Shown: positions 47,895 through 59,238 of the stretch, one piece after another
Numbering within the stretch: the first letter of the stretch is position 1
Layout: each line of letters begins with the position of its first letter
Origin: Stenocarpella maydis
Lineage: Eukaryota > Ascomycota > Sordariomycetes > Diaporthales > Diaporthaceae
Direction of reading: 5' to 3'
Length of the DNA stretch: 64,000 bases
NCBI GenBank assembly: GCA_002270565.1
Contig: NQMI01000151.1
Coordinates: 44,642-108,641, forward strand
The notes under the pieces: generated by a model
The model's input: the letters and a program-made list of their open reading frames with translations, nothing else
Told to the model about the DNA's origin: nothing
The model's database searches: none
Made by a program: the position numbers and the translations under genes

Positions 47895-49721
47895 TCAGCC
47901 CCGCAAGAATGTTTTGAAGACCTGCGAGTCGGTGCAGTCGACCCACGGATAGCCTATCTCTTTGAGGAAGTTCTCAAGTTCTCCCACCTCCTCGTCCGGG
48001 CAGAGGATGCCGGCCAAGATCTTGGCGATATCTCCACCGGAGTTGCGATACTGGAACAGGCTGATGTTATATTTAGGCCGGAGGGTATTGAGGAACTTGT
48101 CGAGTGCTCCTGGTCGTTCTGGGAAGTTGAACATGTACAGGCGCTCGTCGGGCACATTGGAGATGCCGCCTACCAAGTATCGGATATGGCTCTTGGCAAG
48201 CTCGTCCCCAGAGAGATCCGTGACGGAAAAGTAGCCGTTTTCTTCACTGCTGTTTGAGTCGATGCGGTGCAAGAGGCCTTGCAGCTCCTGTGTCCGCTGG
48301 GATGCCGGCGCCGTCAGGCTCAGACCGAGCAAGACGTTGGCGCCCGAGGACGCGGCGTAGCGGTAGCTGAACTCGGTGACGGCATGAGGGAGGATGGCGC
48401 TGATGAGCTTGGCGAAAGACCCGGGCTTCTCGGGGATGTTGCAGGCCAGGAGGACCTCCTTCCCGGCGCCGACGTCGGCCCGCTCGGCGACGAAGCGGAG
48501 GCGGTCGAAGTTCATGTTTGCACCACTGGTGACGGCAACGAGCGACCGGGCCGGGTCGCTAGACGGGTGGGCGGCGACCCACTTCTTCAGGCCGGCCACA
48601 GCCAGAGCACCGGCAGGCTCGACAATGGACCGCGTGTCCTCGAAGACGTCCTTGATGGCGGCGCACGTCTCGTCGGTGGAGACCAGCACGACCTCGTCAA
48701 CAACCTCTTGGCAGATGCGGAAAGTCTCCTCCCCAACCTGCTTGACAGCGGCGCCGTCAGCAAACAGGCCGACCTGGTCGAGGATGACACGCTCGCCCTT
48801 GGCGAGGGACCTCGCCAGGGCATCGGCGTCGTGCGTCTCGACGCCAATGACCTTGACATGAGGAGCGATGCGCTTCACGTAGACCCCGACGCCAGCCAGC
48901 AGGCCGCCCCCGCCTACGCAGCAGAAGATGGCCTCGAGTTTCTGGAGGTTTGTCTGGCGGAGCAGCTCCATGCCAATGGTGCCCTGGCCGGCGATGACAT
49001 AAGGGTCGTCGAAGGGAGGGATGTTGATGAGGCCGTCCTGGTGCTCCCTGCGGGCACACTCCTCCTTCGCGGCGTCAAAGTCCGGGCCGTGCAGGACGAC
49101 GTGGCCACCCATGCGGGAGACGTTGAGGTGTTTGATGCTCGGGGTGCCCTCCGGCATGACGATGGTGGCGGGGATCTTGAGCTTGCGGGCCGAGTAGGCG
49201 ACGCCCTGGGCGTGGTTCCCGGCGCTGCAACAGACGACACCCCTCCAGCTCTTTGAGGGTTCGAGGTGGGCCATCTTGTTGTAGGCACCGCGCAGCTTGA
49301 AGCTGAAGACGGGGTGCTCGTCCTCGCGCTTGAGCAGGACATTGCACTCAAGGCGGTTGCTGAGGTTGACGGCCGGGGCCAGGGAGGTCTCCCGGCAAGC
49401 CTCGTAGACCTTTGAGGTCAGGATGAGGCGCAGGTAGTCTGGGTGGCCGTTGGGGAGGATGAACTCGGGCGGCACGATCTTCCTGATGCGGGCGTTTCTG
49501 TCTTCTGCCGGCGATTTTGAGGCGTCAGCAGCGCTTGGGTCGGCGCTGTACTCGGTCAGGGAGAGGCCCGTCATGCTGGGGGTCCTCGCCGTGTGGCCGC
49601 TACCGCGTGTACTCTCAGCATGGCCGTTGACGCCGTTGGCACTTGGTTCCTCGACGGCCGGCATGCTTACTAGAGGGGCGTGGCTTGCACCGATGTCTTC
49701 TAGGAAGTGGAGGGAGATCAA
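47895..49721 (-). CDS. ILV1: Threonine dehydratase, biosynthetic (threonine ammonia-lyase)
   Basis: An uninterrupted 608-aa frame. The PLP-dependent enzyme converts L-threonine to 2-oxobutanoate and ammonia, the first step of isoleucine synthesis, in mitochondria. [10 protein letters not shown] holds the Schiff-base Lys142. SAGNHAQG and GGGGLLAG (270-277) bind substrate and phosphate, and [12 protein letters not shown] is typical of the biosynthetic, feedback-regulated form. Two ACT-like regulatory domains follow: the first opens [14 protein letters not shown] and the second [15 protein letters not shown]. They mediate isoleucine inhibition and valine activation in known homologues. The N-terminus (residues 1-75) is Ser/Ala-rich and acidic, not a clear mitochondrial presequence. 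An upstream exon or an alternative start is possible; [11 protein letters not shown] at 49664 is another in-frame ATG. Confidence 0.95.
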   Translation of the reverse strand: MISLHFLEDIGASHAPLVSMPAVEEPSANGVNGHAESTRGSGHTARTPSMTGLSLTEYSADPSAADASKSPAEDRNARIRKIVPPEFILPNGHPDYLRLILTSKVYEACRETSLAPAVNLSNRLECNVLLKREDEHPVFSFKLRGAYNKMAHLEPSKSWRGVVCCSAGNHAQGVAYSARKLKIPATIVMPEGTPSIKHLNVSRMGGHVVLHGPDFDAAKEECARREHQDGLINIPPFDDPYVIAGQGTIGMELLRQTNLQKLEAIFCCVGGGGLLAGVGVYVKRIAPHVKVIGVETHDADALARSLAKGERVILDQVGLFADGAAVKQVGEETFRICQEVVDEVVLVSTDETCAAIKDVFEDTRSIVEPAGALAVAGLKKWVAAHPSSDPARSLVAVTSGANMNFDRLRFVAERADVGAGKEVLLACNIPEKPGSFAKLISAILPHAVTEFSYRYAASSGANVLLGLSLTAPASQRTQELQGLLHRIDSNSSEENGYFSVTDLSGDELAKSHIRYLVGGISNVPDERLYMFNFPERPGALDKFLNTLRPKYNISLFQYRNSGGDIAKILAGILCPDEEVGELENFLKEIGYPWVDCTDSQVFKTFLRG

Positions 49722-50609
49722 TTTGCAGGCAGGGCATGTGATGCCTGGGCAAGCAAGGCAATTGAACCGAGGGGGCGCGCACGAGTGAACTGGATCGAAT
49801 CGGTGGTGGCTGATCAGGCGGCCGGGTGAGGTGAGTCAAACCAGAGGTGTGACGGCGCGACTTCTGAGAGTAATATCAAGGGGCTCCCTGGCTATAGCAA
49901 CTGCCTGTGCGTATTAAAGTTTTCACAAAAGAAATACTTATTTATATATATGTATAAGAAGAGATATAACGTTATATATATATATCATTTTAACTAAGTT
50001 TTAGGAGAAAATTAAGTTCCAGGGAACCCTTTCAAGTACTCTTTTTACAATAAAGAGGGGTTCAACCTGTACATAGCTCCTGCGCCTACCTGGTGGTATA
50101 ATCCACTATCTAGTAGTATACTTGAAAAGTCAGGTTTGGCGGGGCACAGTGCCAAGCTCACCTCTCATGCACCTCGGACCCCAACCGTGCGAACTGGGTA
50201 CCTAGAAGTGTCGGTGTACCTATCTACCTAGGTACCTACCTAGGTAGGTAGCTAGCTACATGTACATGTACCATGCACCGAGCACAACTCTCGCGTCAAC
50301 GCGTCTCCAAGATACCAAGGTACCTACCCTACACACCTCTGTATGGTTCGTTCGGGCTAGGCCTTGCGCTCCCGAAAATCATGGCATCATTGCCTTCACC
50401 AGCTTTCTCTCCTCCCCCACCTCATGCCCTCTTTCACCATCTACCACCACAACCAAACCGCACGTCCAGCGCGTGCCGATATAAACCGCTCAATCCAAGT
50501 CGCCTCTGGCTACCCAATACGCAAACATCTCCAGCCCCGGCACATCCAGCTGCCCTTCACTGCGCTGCACTGCATTGCGCTGCATTCGCCCAATCATTCC
50601 TACTCCACC
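49722..50609. promoter_or_regulatory. Divergent promoter region between ILV1 and RCF1
   Basis: The two housekeeping genes diverge from here. It contains an AT-rich patch (49925-50020) with TATA runs, and a dense cluster of interleaved palindromes at 50218-50272 built from CTACCTAGGTA, TAGCTAGCTA and TACATGTACATGTA. Next to RCF1 is a pyrimidine-rich leader and a short CTGCACTGCATTGCG-type repeat at 50560-50590. Regulatory function is inferred from position only. Confidence 0.45.
50218..50272. repeat. Cluster of TACCTAGGTA / GCTAGC / TACATGTA palindromes
   Basis: The sequence steps through overlapping perfect palindromes (CTACCTAGGTAC, CCTACCTAGGTAGG, TAGCTAGCTA, TACATGTACATGTA) with no spacer. 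Single CCTAGGTA-type motifs recur elsewhere in the window (12998, 32823, 36999, 42680). Confidence 0.75.
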
Positions 50610-51442
50610 ATGACCAGTCCGGTATCTGGCCGTCCGTTGCCGTCGTCTTTTGACGAGAATGAGTGAGCTACCTCCTACCACTGCTGCCTCCCTTACCTGC
50701 GAAACTCCGTCTTCCGCAATTGGCTGACATGCCCGTGGTTCTCCCCCAGGGAATTCTACAATGAAAGCGGTCTTCAGAAGGTCTTGCGCCGTATGAAACG
50801 CGAGCCTCTCGTGCCCCTCGGTACGCTCGCCCCTTCCTGCCTCTAACCCACCCCCCCCCATGTCCTCCTTTCGCCTTGACCCCGGCCGCCCCCGACCTGA
50901 CAGCGTCCTTAATCTCGTTTCTAGGATGCCTCCTCACCGTCGCTGCCTTCACCAATGCCTACCGTGCCATGCGAAAGGGTGACCACAATCAAGTTCAGCG
51001 CATGTTCCGAGCACGTGTCATAGCACAGGGCTTCACAGTTGCCGCCATGGTTGCCGGCGGCCTATATTTCGGTGCTGAGAGACACAAGGAACGCGAGCAC
51101 TGGAAGTTGCAGGAGCAGGAAAAGGCAGAGGAAAGACGCCAGAAGTGGATCAGGGAGCTCGAGGCCCGTGACGACGAGGAGAAGGAGCTCAAGGCCATGA
51201 TGAACAAACGCCGCGACAAGAAGAAGGCCGCCGACCTGGAAGCCGCTCGTGACACCTTCCGCGCCGCAGAGGCCAAGAGACAGGGCGACCTCACCCCCGT
51301 GTCCCACCAAGAGGCCAGCAGCGAGATGTCAAACTGGGGGCTCGGCTGGCTCGGCTGGTCGAAACCTGTCGAGTCCAAGGCGGAGCCAAGTGACAATGCA
51401 CCATCAGAAAACAAGCCTAGTTCTAGCAGCCCAGGGAAATAG
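50610..51442 (+). CDS. RCF1: Respiratory supercomplex factor 1 (HIG1 domain)
   Basis: Exons are 50610-50662, 50750-50820 and 50925-51442. The introns are 87 bp (branch GCTGAC) and 104 bp. The product is 213 aa. Rcf1 is a mitochondrial inner-membrane protein that links cytochrome bc1 and cytochrome c oxidase and assists oxidase assembly. The HIG1 domain spans about residues 19-95. It has GLQKVLRRMKREPLVPLG, a first membrane helix at about 41-57, and a second at about 77-91. Between them lies Q66-x3-R70-x-R72-x3-Q76, the QX3RXRX3Q motif that marks the Rcf1 subfamily. The C-terminal half is a charged coiled-coil-like region (residues 95-150) then a Ser-rich tail. The stop lies about 90 bp from the RIP-mutated block. 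Confidence 0.95.
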
Positions 51443-51917
51443 AAAAGCAATACCAAATAACTTTTAGGGGCATGAATCCAGTTGCTCCTTACAAAGATAA
51501 CTATTCAGCGAAAAGAATAAAGTCTCTAATTCAGCACTTCAAAGCATCTTAATAATAAATAAAGCTATTATAATAAAGAATTATTTATATTCTCTTAAGA
51601 CCTTTATTAAGATAGTCTTAAAAATATAATTAGTTCATAATATCTATTTACTTATTAATTATATTTTAAGTTCCTCTTCTTAGTTAAAATAAATAATAGT
51701 TGTCCCTAAGGGATAAAAATAATTAGTTTGAATTAAGATAATTAGTTTATAATATATACTTTTAATAATAATCATTTAGTTACTACTTTTACTAATATTA
51801 AACCATAAACTACTATTCTGTATTATAAGTCTTAATCTTAAACTATAGTAATTTATGCTAGCGCTATTAATAAGCTATTAAGCTATTAAGTTTAAAGCTA
51901 TCTCTAGCTATTAGCTA
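51443..51917. other. RCF1 3' flank and AT-rich unassigned repeat
   Basis: Composition drops to strongly AT-rich at about 51530. TTAATAATAAATAA-type sequence without recoverable frames follows to 51917. It is presumed RIP-mutated repeat DNA of unknown family. Confidence 0.5.
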
Positions 51918-52159
51918 GTTGTTATGAGCCAACTGCAATGGCACCCAAGGGACCCATTCTGATGACCAGGGAATCAGAATTGAATGCCAGGACGCAACCC
52001 CGCAGGCCCTTGACGGCGGAACCAGCAGCAGCACGGGGTTAGGGTCAGGGACCCACCTAGGATAGGAATGGATATATTGAACATAAGTTATCCAATATAT
52101 CCACTAGGTAACATGGATATACTAGATATAAGATATTTAATATATCTAACTAAAGAGAT
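51918..52159 (+). repeat. Gypsy-type LTR fragment with GGTTAGGGTCAGGGACCCAC
   Basis: It begins TGTTATGAGCCAACTGCAAT and contains GGGGTTAGGGTCAGGGACCC. That matches the order seen on the minus strand in the LTRs at 10910-10970 and about 11310-11350. It has a short tandem of related ATATATCCA / GGATATA segments (52065-52140). It is cut at 52160 by the copia A LTR. Confidence 0.55.
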
Positions 52160-52370
52160 TGTTGGCTGGGTCACGTATTGCAATACGATTGGGGGTTATG
52201 GTTAAAATTCTCTCTCTAGGAGTAGTGGGTGTAGTGGGCGTAGCCCGCCAACTATCTCGGGCTTATATAGAGGGTAGTGGTTGCTGAGTAAGCAACTACG
52301 TCCTCTAACTACAGTATGGTAGCTGTAGTGCTAGCCCACCAGTGTGCTGTTGCACACTGCTATTGCCACA
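52160..52370 (-). repeat. LTR of copia A, copy 2 (211 bp)
   Basis: On the plus strand it runs from TGTTGGCTGGGTCACG to CTATTGCCACA. It matches 22049-22263 in inverse orientation. It is GC-richer than the adjoining sequence. Confidence 0.75.
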
Positions 52371-52418
52371 CTGGCAGTCTTTTCTTTTGCCAGCGACTAT
52401 CTCCTCCCAAAACATAAA

Positions 52419-52462
52419 AAAAAGTCCCAGGCGTAGGGTTGAACCCACGCTCTCGCCATTTC
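52419..52462 (-). other. tRNA-like 3' half with oligo-T, inside copia A copy 2
   Basis: The minus strand reads GGCGAGAGCGTGGGTTCAAC, then CCTACGCCTGGGA and C plus T8. GGTTCAACCC resembles a Pol III B box. An upstream GTGGTATAGGGA (near 52510) could be a weak A box. It is shared with copy 1 at 21970-22018, so it belongs to the element. No full cloverleaf was found. Confidence 0.35.
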
Positions 52463-55400
52463 AAGGAAAAACAAAAGAAATTACCGCATTCGTCACCAAA
52501 TCCCTATACCACTGCTGCTTTTGGCTGTGCCAGTCCCTTTGTTGAGTTCGTCGTGTATACTGTTGTGCTAAGTGCCCATGAAATACAGGCACCCGGAAAG
52601 ACCTGGCGTGTCATGGCGATCCCTGCTCCCTCTGGAAGCTGAGAGCATACAATTGTACGGTCCGGCACAATATAGTGCTGTTCCCATACAGAATATCCGC
52701 TCCCAACAATTTATACCGCTTATTTATCGTCTTTAGTACTTAAGGGTTGTAAAAGAAATGCGCGATAAGGACTCATAATTCCTTCGCCTGCAGGCCACAG
52801 GTTGAATAAGGATTTACCCGGAACTGGAATAACAACTATCCAGCCTCCTGGACCCGGATCTCTGGACCCCCTCTCCCCCTGACTGAGTGTTAATAATTGG
52901 CTAAATTGGATATAGTGCAGATCAACTGTCTTCTGGCGGCAGACATTAGCAACAGGGTTTAACGATAACTCAATCAGTAAAAGCCCTCTCCATCAGAGGC
53001 CAATATCAAGAGTTGGTGGGTAGAGGAAGCAGTAGTTGGGTCAGGTAGGGATTATAGTAAACAGCAATAAATAGCATATTGGAGCCAACTTCTTAGCAAA
53101 TGCATAGTAGAGTGTGCACTATCTGATGCCGCTCTGGGTAAGTATATAAAACATATATTAAGCAAGAGTTGAGACCGCAAAATCTCAACTGGGGACGCTT
53201 AATACAACACAGCTGGCAACTTAAGTACCCGTGAGATAGTGGTAACCCTCATCACCTAAACCCTTAGTGTATAGGCACCACTATAAAAATCTTAGCTATA
53301 AGGTCTCGCCCTTAGGATAGACTTGAACTATAGATTAGCCAACTATATAGCTCCTTAGGGTAAGATGCAGGTAACTAATCAACAGGGATATAAAGTTTTG
53401 CTAGTTGCCAGTACTATGTGATCCCTTTTTGTATCTCAGGGTACTTATTAACTGCCATCTGGGGCTCAGGGTGGTGATGATTAGTGGTCCTCCCCCATAG
53501 GGTAGGGCGGCATTAGTATGCATAGCTTTGCCAACCAAGTTGCGTTAATCAGTTAACTACCATAGGTTATAGTCTTTGCTGGGCAAGTCAGCATATAGCT
53601 GTTCTTGCAGCAATTATTGTGATCCCTTGCATTATATTTAGGTAGAGGAAGGGGTCATTATCAGCAGCTAGCTACAATCTATATATCCTTCTACCTTAAT
53701 GATAAGGGTATTATTATTGATAAAGTGTTCTAATGCCTTATTTGGGGTACTCTTCATAAAGGCATCTTCTAGGTTATAGTCCCTAGCAATCCACTGGATC
53801 TCATGAATCTCATGCTTCTTATATGACTGCCTTAACGCTATTATATTAATTATAAGGCGCTTCTCTTTTATTATCCCTAGCTTAACCAGATATTTATATA
53901 AAGAGTAGGAATCTATATAGATAATAAGAGGGATCTTTAGCAGGTTTAAGCGCGTGGTAATTTGGCAGAAAGTAGTAGCTATTACGATCCCTATATCAAA
54001 GCCATTGATTATGCCGTAGATCTCAGAAGTAAGTATGCTATATATAACCTTCTTGCACTTGGTTGATAACTAATGGAGGATATTCCTGGTGATCTCCCAT
54101 ATAAACGGTTGCTTGGCTTGCGCTTCATTCACTAGGGTAATTATATAGCCAATCTGAGAACTAAGGTCCTTATTATTAGCAAAAGATCCGTCCACGAAGA
54201 TTATTAACTTGGCTGCCGCAAGGTCTAGAGGAATGTAGTTAAGACTATAGCTAAGGTAATTTGCTTGCTACTTTAGCCGCTTATTCAACTTGGTGCAGTC
54301 CTCTTCTTTAGGGTCTTGGATTTAAGCCGCAATAGAGAGGTTAAATGCTGCTTCCGGGTAGCAAATAGAAGCTAGATATGCTCCTCTTGCGCGCTACTCC
54401 ATGTACTATTAAGCGCGATCCTCAGCCATATAGTTAACTAGCTATATCTTTGCCCCTTGGCCCTTCTATCTGAGATATATGATGCTATTATATAATATTA
54501 TGATCTTCATGCTATTGAAGTCTAGTGATTTCTTAGGAGTCAGCCTATCCTTTAGCTTATAGCGGATCTCCTCCTCCTTAATCTTTTATTCTTTAAGCTC
54601 TAAAAAAGCTAGGGTACAGAAGGTAAGAGTATCATTAGTCTGCATGGCAGTAATACCAAAGATGTCCTCACTGCCATAGTTAGCTATTAAGAGGCATAGG
54701 TTATATGCAGATATAATCATCCCCAGCTTCTTAATGTGGTACTTGTAGTATATAGCCCACCAGTACACACCGGCTTCTGCAACGCTATATAAGGGCTTAA
54801 CTACCCTTATAATCATACCAACTAAGTATTTGCCCCTTATTTTAAGGGGAAGGTAGTACAGAATGGGCCTCTTAAGTATAGATTTTAACTATAAATAGGC
54901 CTAAGTAATATCACAGAGCTTAAGATGGAGTCCCTTAGTCATTAATATAGGTATAAGAGTAATAAGAAGTTAATAACTTGTACATTATACTATTAGTAAC
55001 TATATAAGGATCTTATGCTTTATAAGGTTACTAAATCTAGTAATAATAAGGCGGGACTTCTTATATAGCTTCTTAGTTTTACCCTTAATCTTCCTGATAA
55101 TGTAAGATTTAAAGATTTGGATTCCTTCATGCTTCCGCTTATCAAACTGCTTGAACCGGAATACTCCTTGGCTGATTAGCTTGGATACTTCTTTATTATC
55201 TAACTCTTCAAAGGGGTTGCCTAAGGTGGTAATAATGCCGTTCTGGTGGAGCTTTAGAGCGAGCTTATAGTTCTCAACCTTATATAGGGTGAGGAACATA
55301 TAAGCAGTAATCTTATCTTCTACATTATTAGCAGTAGTAGCGCTATTGTTATTATTATCTGTGATAATAACCGCCTTCTTCCTGCTCTTTGCCCCCTATA

Positions 55401-56734
55401 GCTGTCCTCATCATTAAGGGATTACCGGGTCAGGAATAGCTGGTATAGGGTCTGGCTTGAAGTATACTAGCTCCTCTAGGGTATTATTAGGGTCCGGCAG
55501 ATTAAGAGGTTCTTCTTTATTATGATAGTATGGCTGTATAAGGGTTAACTGGAAGATGACTGGTCTATTAGGAAGGTTGATTATTATATTGTGGTTGTTA
55601 ATAGAGAGTAGTTTATATGGGCCTTGCCACTCAGTCTTTTCTCTCCATACCTGAACTTTGCTCTGGAGTGGTAGGCTTAAGACTTCTGATGTAACTGGGC
55701 TGTTCCTTGTATGTAATGCTTTGCTGATCTTGCGTATAGCATTGATTTTCCTGATCTCCTTTATTACCTTCTGTATTGCCTTGGCTCTCTTTAGAGTAAA
55801 TGGCATAGGGGCTGAGTCCTCTATTACACACGGGTATGCTCTAAATATAAGGAGAGTTAGCATGAGACTATCCGGGCCAACTGTGTTATTAACCATACTA
55901 AAGCTTGCCTATAGTATAGCTTCTTTAGTAAATATGGTTGATAACTTGGCGTATAATATATTAAAAGCCTTGCATAAAGGAGTGTAATATTACTCTACTT
56001 TGCTGATCAACTAGTATGCTTCTGTAGGTATTTGTTTATATATAATCCCCATGATACGTGCAGTACTCTTAAACTTGCTAGAAGCAAAGTTAGTCCCTAC
56101 ATTAAATATAAGATGGTTTAGGGGACCTATATATGTATTAATCTAGCAGCTCCTTAGGGCTTCCCATATATCTTTAGTAGAGAGAGAAGCCAAGAATCAT
56201 CCGGCTTGGAAGGAGGTGGTGAAAACGGGCCCAGAGGGGAGAGCGAGAGGACAAAACCTCCACACACACAAAAAGGCACACGTTCTGCCAGAGCCCTGAT
56301 CAAGCAACCACCCCAAGAGGAGCGTGGAAGGCAAGAAGAGGAGCCCCTGACGCGATAGGAGAGTTATAAGGGGAATAGAGGGTGCCAAAAAGGAGAGGCA
56401 GAAAAAGAGGGCATAAGAAATAGTTTCACAGTACACACGTATATATCTGATAGATATAAATTCATAGGGTATAAAAAGATTGATTCTCTAGGACTAGAAA
56501 TTTCTCAAAAGCAACGCAGGAAGGCCCCTTCTTATAGCCTTAAAGGGAGGGGAGGGGAAATGCTAAGGCTGGTTTTCCTCCGGATTCCGAAATATACCGG
56601 TTCCCCTAGACCCCAGAACACACCCCTCTCTAGACTATTATAAAGAATAAGCAATGGTCCGCCCGAAACAACCAAAATTACTTTCCTCCTCTAATTAGAT
56701 AAGCCACCTAAATTCAGCTCTATTGGACCCTTTA

Positions 56735-58777
56735 TAGCTCTCGATTTCTAGCCCGCTTATCCCTACTCTCATTCTGCTATAGCACGCTTGGTCTGTAATC
56801 CTTCTCCTCTTGCTCAGCCGCCTTTTTGTAAGCCCAGGATTAATGGCTGTTACTAATTACCGGCATGGAAACCCAGCAATTTGCTTCCTCAATCCCCACC
56901 CACTTACTTGCATTCCAGTTATACTCCTAAATCATTATAATTCTTATTGCAGCGGGCGATAGGCAATATAGTAGCGGTATAGCTGGAATAGAGGATAGAG
57001 ATAATAATGAAGACCTTAAGATACCTAATTGCTTAGGGGTCATCCTACCCATATTTATGTTTCCTTCTAGGGATATATTCCTAATGCTTGCCTCTAATAT
57101 CTGCTGCAAGAGAAGTTTAATAGGGTTACCTTATAGCATTCCGGCCCTGCTCCAATCAGGCATCTGTGGAGTAGTTCTTACTTCACTTAGTATCCCAAAA
57201 CTATTTTCTCTATATATCCATACCCCATCTGCCTAAGGCAGAGGCTCAGGTATCTTGGATGGGTCCTTGTGAAGTTCAAGCCTAGATATCATGATTAGAT
57301 CCTTTACGGCTGCACCAGGTGTCTTAGATATTAGGATAGGTGGCCGGTTCTTTGAGCTATTAGGGGCAATAGGAGTTTTGCTCGACCTGGAAGTCCAGAT
57401 ATCAGTAGGCCTTGAAAGATTAGCCTTGTTAAATCTCGCTATAAGGAAGCCTAGCAGATTTTATCCTAGTTCTAATCCCACACCAGGTGTGGTGCAATAC
57501 TTGGTTTCCCCCTTATTTATCCCTAAGATATTGGCTTAAGAGTATATAACATTCTTTCCTGCTACAAGCCTCTCATACTTATCATAGCTAATAACTGGAG
57601 TATTCTGGATGCCCCTGATTAGATGCCTGGATCCATTGATTTCCGATCAGATAGCAAAACCCTAAATAAGAGCTAAGGCTTTTTTAGCGGGTAAGCTAGG
57701 AGGGGTGGATTTAAGCAGCCTAGTCTTAATCCAGTCTCCAAATTTCTAGCTATTCTTTCTATAATTTTCTCAGAAGAAAAAGGCAATATAGGTAGCTATA
57801 AGGAGTCCATAGGCAGTTGATCCCAGCTGTAGCGTAACCTTTATTTAGATTACCGTGTATGCCTGTTTTGAGAATCCTTTAGGTAGCCTAAGGGTAAGGA
57901 AGTATATAATGCAGTCCCTTATACGGGGGTATATCCTATTATGAGTTCTCCGATCAGGATGAGTGTTAATTATACTGAGTTATTTGGTATCCCTGTTGAA
58001 GATGCTTAATACCTAATGGCCTGGGGTATGCATAACTTGGATGATAAACCTCTAGCTATCCTTTAGTAAGTAATATCTTCACAATCTAGGGGGTTCTCCA
58101 TTAACATTATAGGTTATAGGCACCATAAAGACCAGGTTGCTAAAATTAATCAGCTGCTAATTAATAAGCCCCAGAACATAATTAGTGTGCAGGCATACCT
58201 CTTAAGCTAGGAGACCTTCTGCATTATAAAGGGTTATAAGGAAGTTGCTATAGTAAGTGCCAAATAGGTTCTTCTACCTAAGGGGGTCTCTAAACTGAGG
58301 ATAGGGATTAATACCCTTGAAATATGTGTCTACTACCTGCTGTATATAATTACTGTGCCCCTATTTTTAGTTCTGAAAGAATAGTGGTTATACTGAAAGG
58401 TCTGATATATTAAAAGCTTGGGAGAGTGCCAACCCGTTGTTAAGGATTCTGATTTCAAATGGGTCTTTTATTAAGTCTATACTAGCTTTACGATCCCAAT
58501 TTCCTTAATTATAAATATCACATGGGTTGGGAAATCTTAGCTGCTATATAGGGTTGATATCATTAAAATTCATAATAAAGGGTAATACTAAAAGTCATGC
58601 TTTAAGGCTAACCTAATTAGAAGGGTCTGGGTACTCAATAGTAGGCATGGGGGCGTTGGGATCATTTATAGGGCTGACTTAGCCTTTTGGACTGTTAATA
58701 GCTGTAAACTAGATTAATAGGGATCCCTTCTTCTTTCCCTTACCTTTCTTTATTGTTTGCTAGCTTAAGGAAGATAT
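56735..58777 (-). pseudogene. Ulp1/C48 protease-like relic (element X copy 2)
   Basis: Same protein as at 2158-4200. Here the expected start codon is ATA at 58777 (ATG in copy 1). The protease core reads TPGH*VLSIFNRDTK near 58000, retaining the His expected in Ulp1-like enzymes but with a stop for the Trp. The region expected to hold the catalytic Cys reads STAYGLLIA, with Tyr where copy 1 has Cys (TACGLLIA). The two copies have thus lost different residues. Inactive. Confidence 0.5.
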
Positions 58778-59238
58778 TTTTCTAATTAGTTAGACTGGGG
58801 AAAAGGGTATTAAGGTAAGGAGAAATTAGGTAATGGAGGGAAGGTAATGAGTTTTAAGGGTAGAGGTTGATAGTTATAGTAGCTTTTGAGTCTTAATGAT
58901 GCAAGTTGTGCTATGCTAATTAGAAATTAGCTAAGGTGTAGTAGTTATAGAAGAAGTAGTTGGGTTGGAGGTTGTGACAGAAAGGTAGGCTTTTATTAGA
59001 AGGGGAGCCTTAAGATAGGTGAATTACTTGAGTTAGTAAATTACTTAACTTCCTTCCCTTTTCTACTAGATAGCAACCTTTGCTGCTTTAAATACTTCTA
59101 ATAAGAGCTCCCCTCTCTGACTTTTTGTATTTAAAGTTGCTTTTCCCCTACTAATTCTTTTCTTTAACTTCCCCCTAATAGCATTATTAACTATTAATTA
59201 TTAATCTTATTATTAAACTATTAAGCCTCTCTAATTAG

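Larger units (their letters stand above)
52160..56220 (-). mobile_element. Ty1/copia relic (copia A, copy 2), 5' truncated
   Basis: The minus strand reads, from high to low coordinates: integrase C-terminal region (open frame 55414-55896, with KAIQKVIKEIRKINAIRK and LPLQSKVQVWREKTEWQGPY); RT start (55000-55299, GVFRFKQFDKRKHEGIQIF and KSRLIITRFSN); RT end (YSVAEAGVYWW, 54586-54816); RNase H (FANNKDLSSQIGYIITLVNEA near 54160); then the 3' region and an LTR at 52160-52370. These are the standard fungal copia domains in order. The 5' half of pol, gag and the 5' LTR are missing; element X joins at 56221. Its 3' part is repeated inverted at 20592-22263. This is the least mutated large retroelement here. 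Confidence 0.8.

Noticed and set aside
48267..49256. 329-aa plus-strand ORF inside ILV1
   Set aside because: It is antisense to the highly conserved threonine dehydratase and arises from GC-rich codon bias on the other strand.
25873..51442. A secondary-metabolite or pathway gene cluster
   Set aside because: There is no backbone enzyme (PKS, NRPS, terpene synthase) and no shared pathway. Genes include ribosomal, respiratory and amino-acid biosynthesis functions in mixed orientations.
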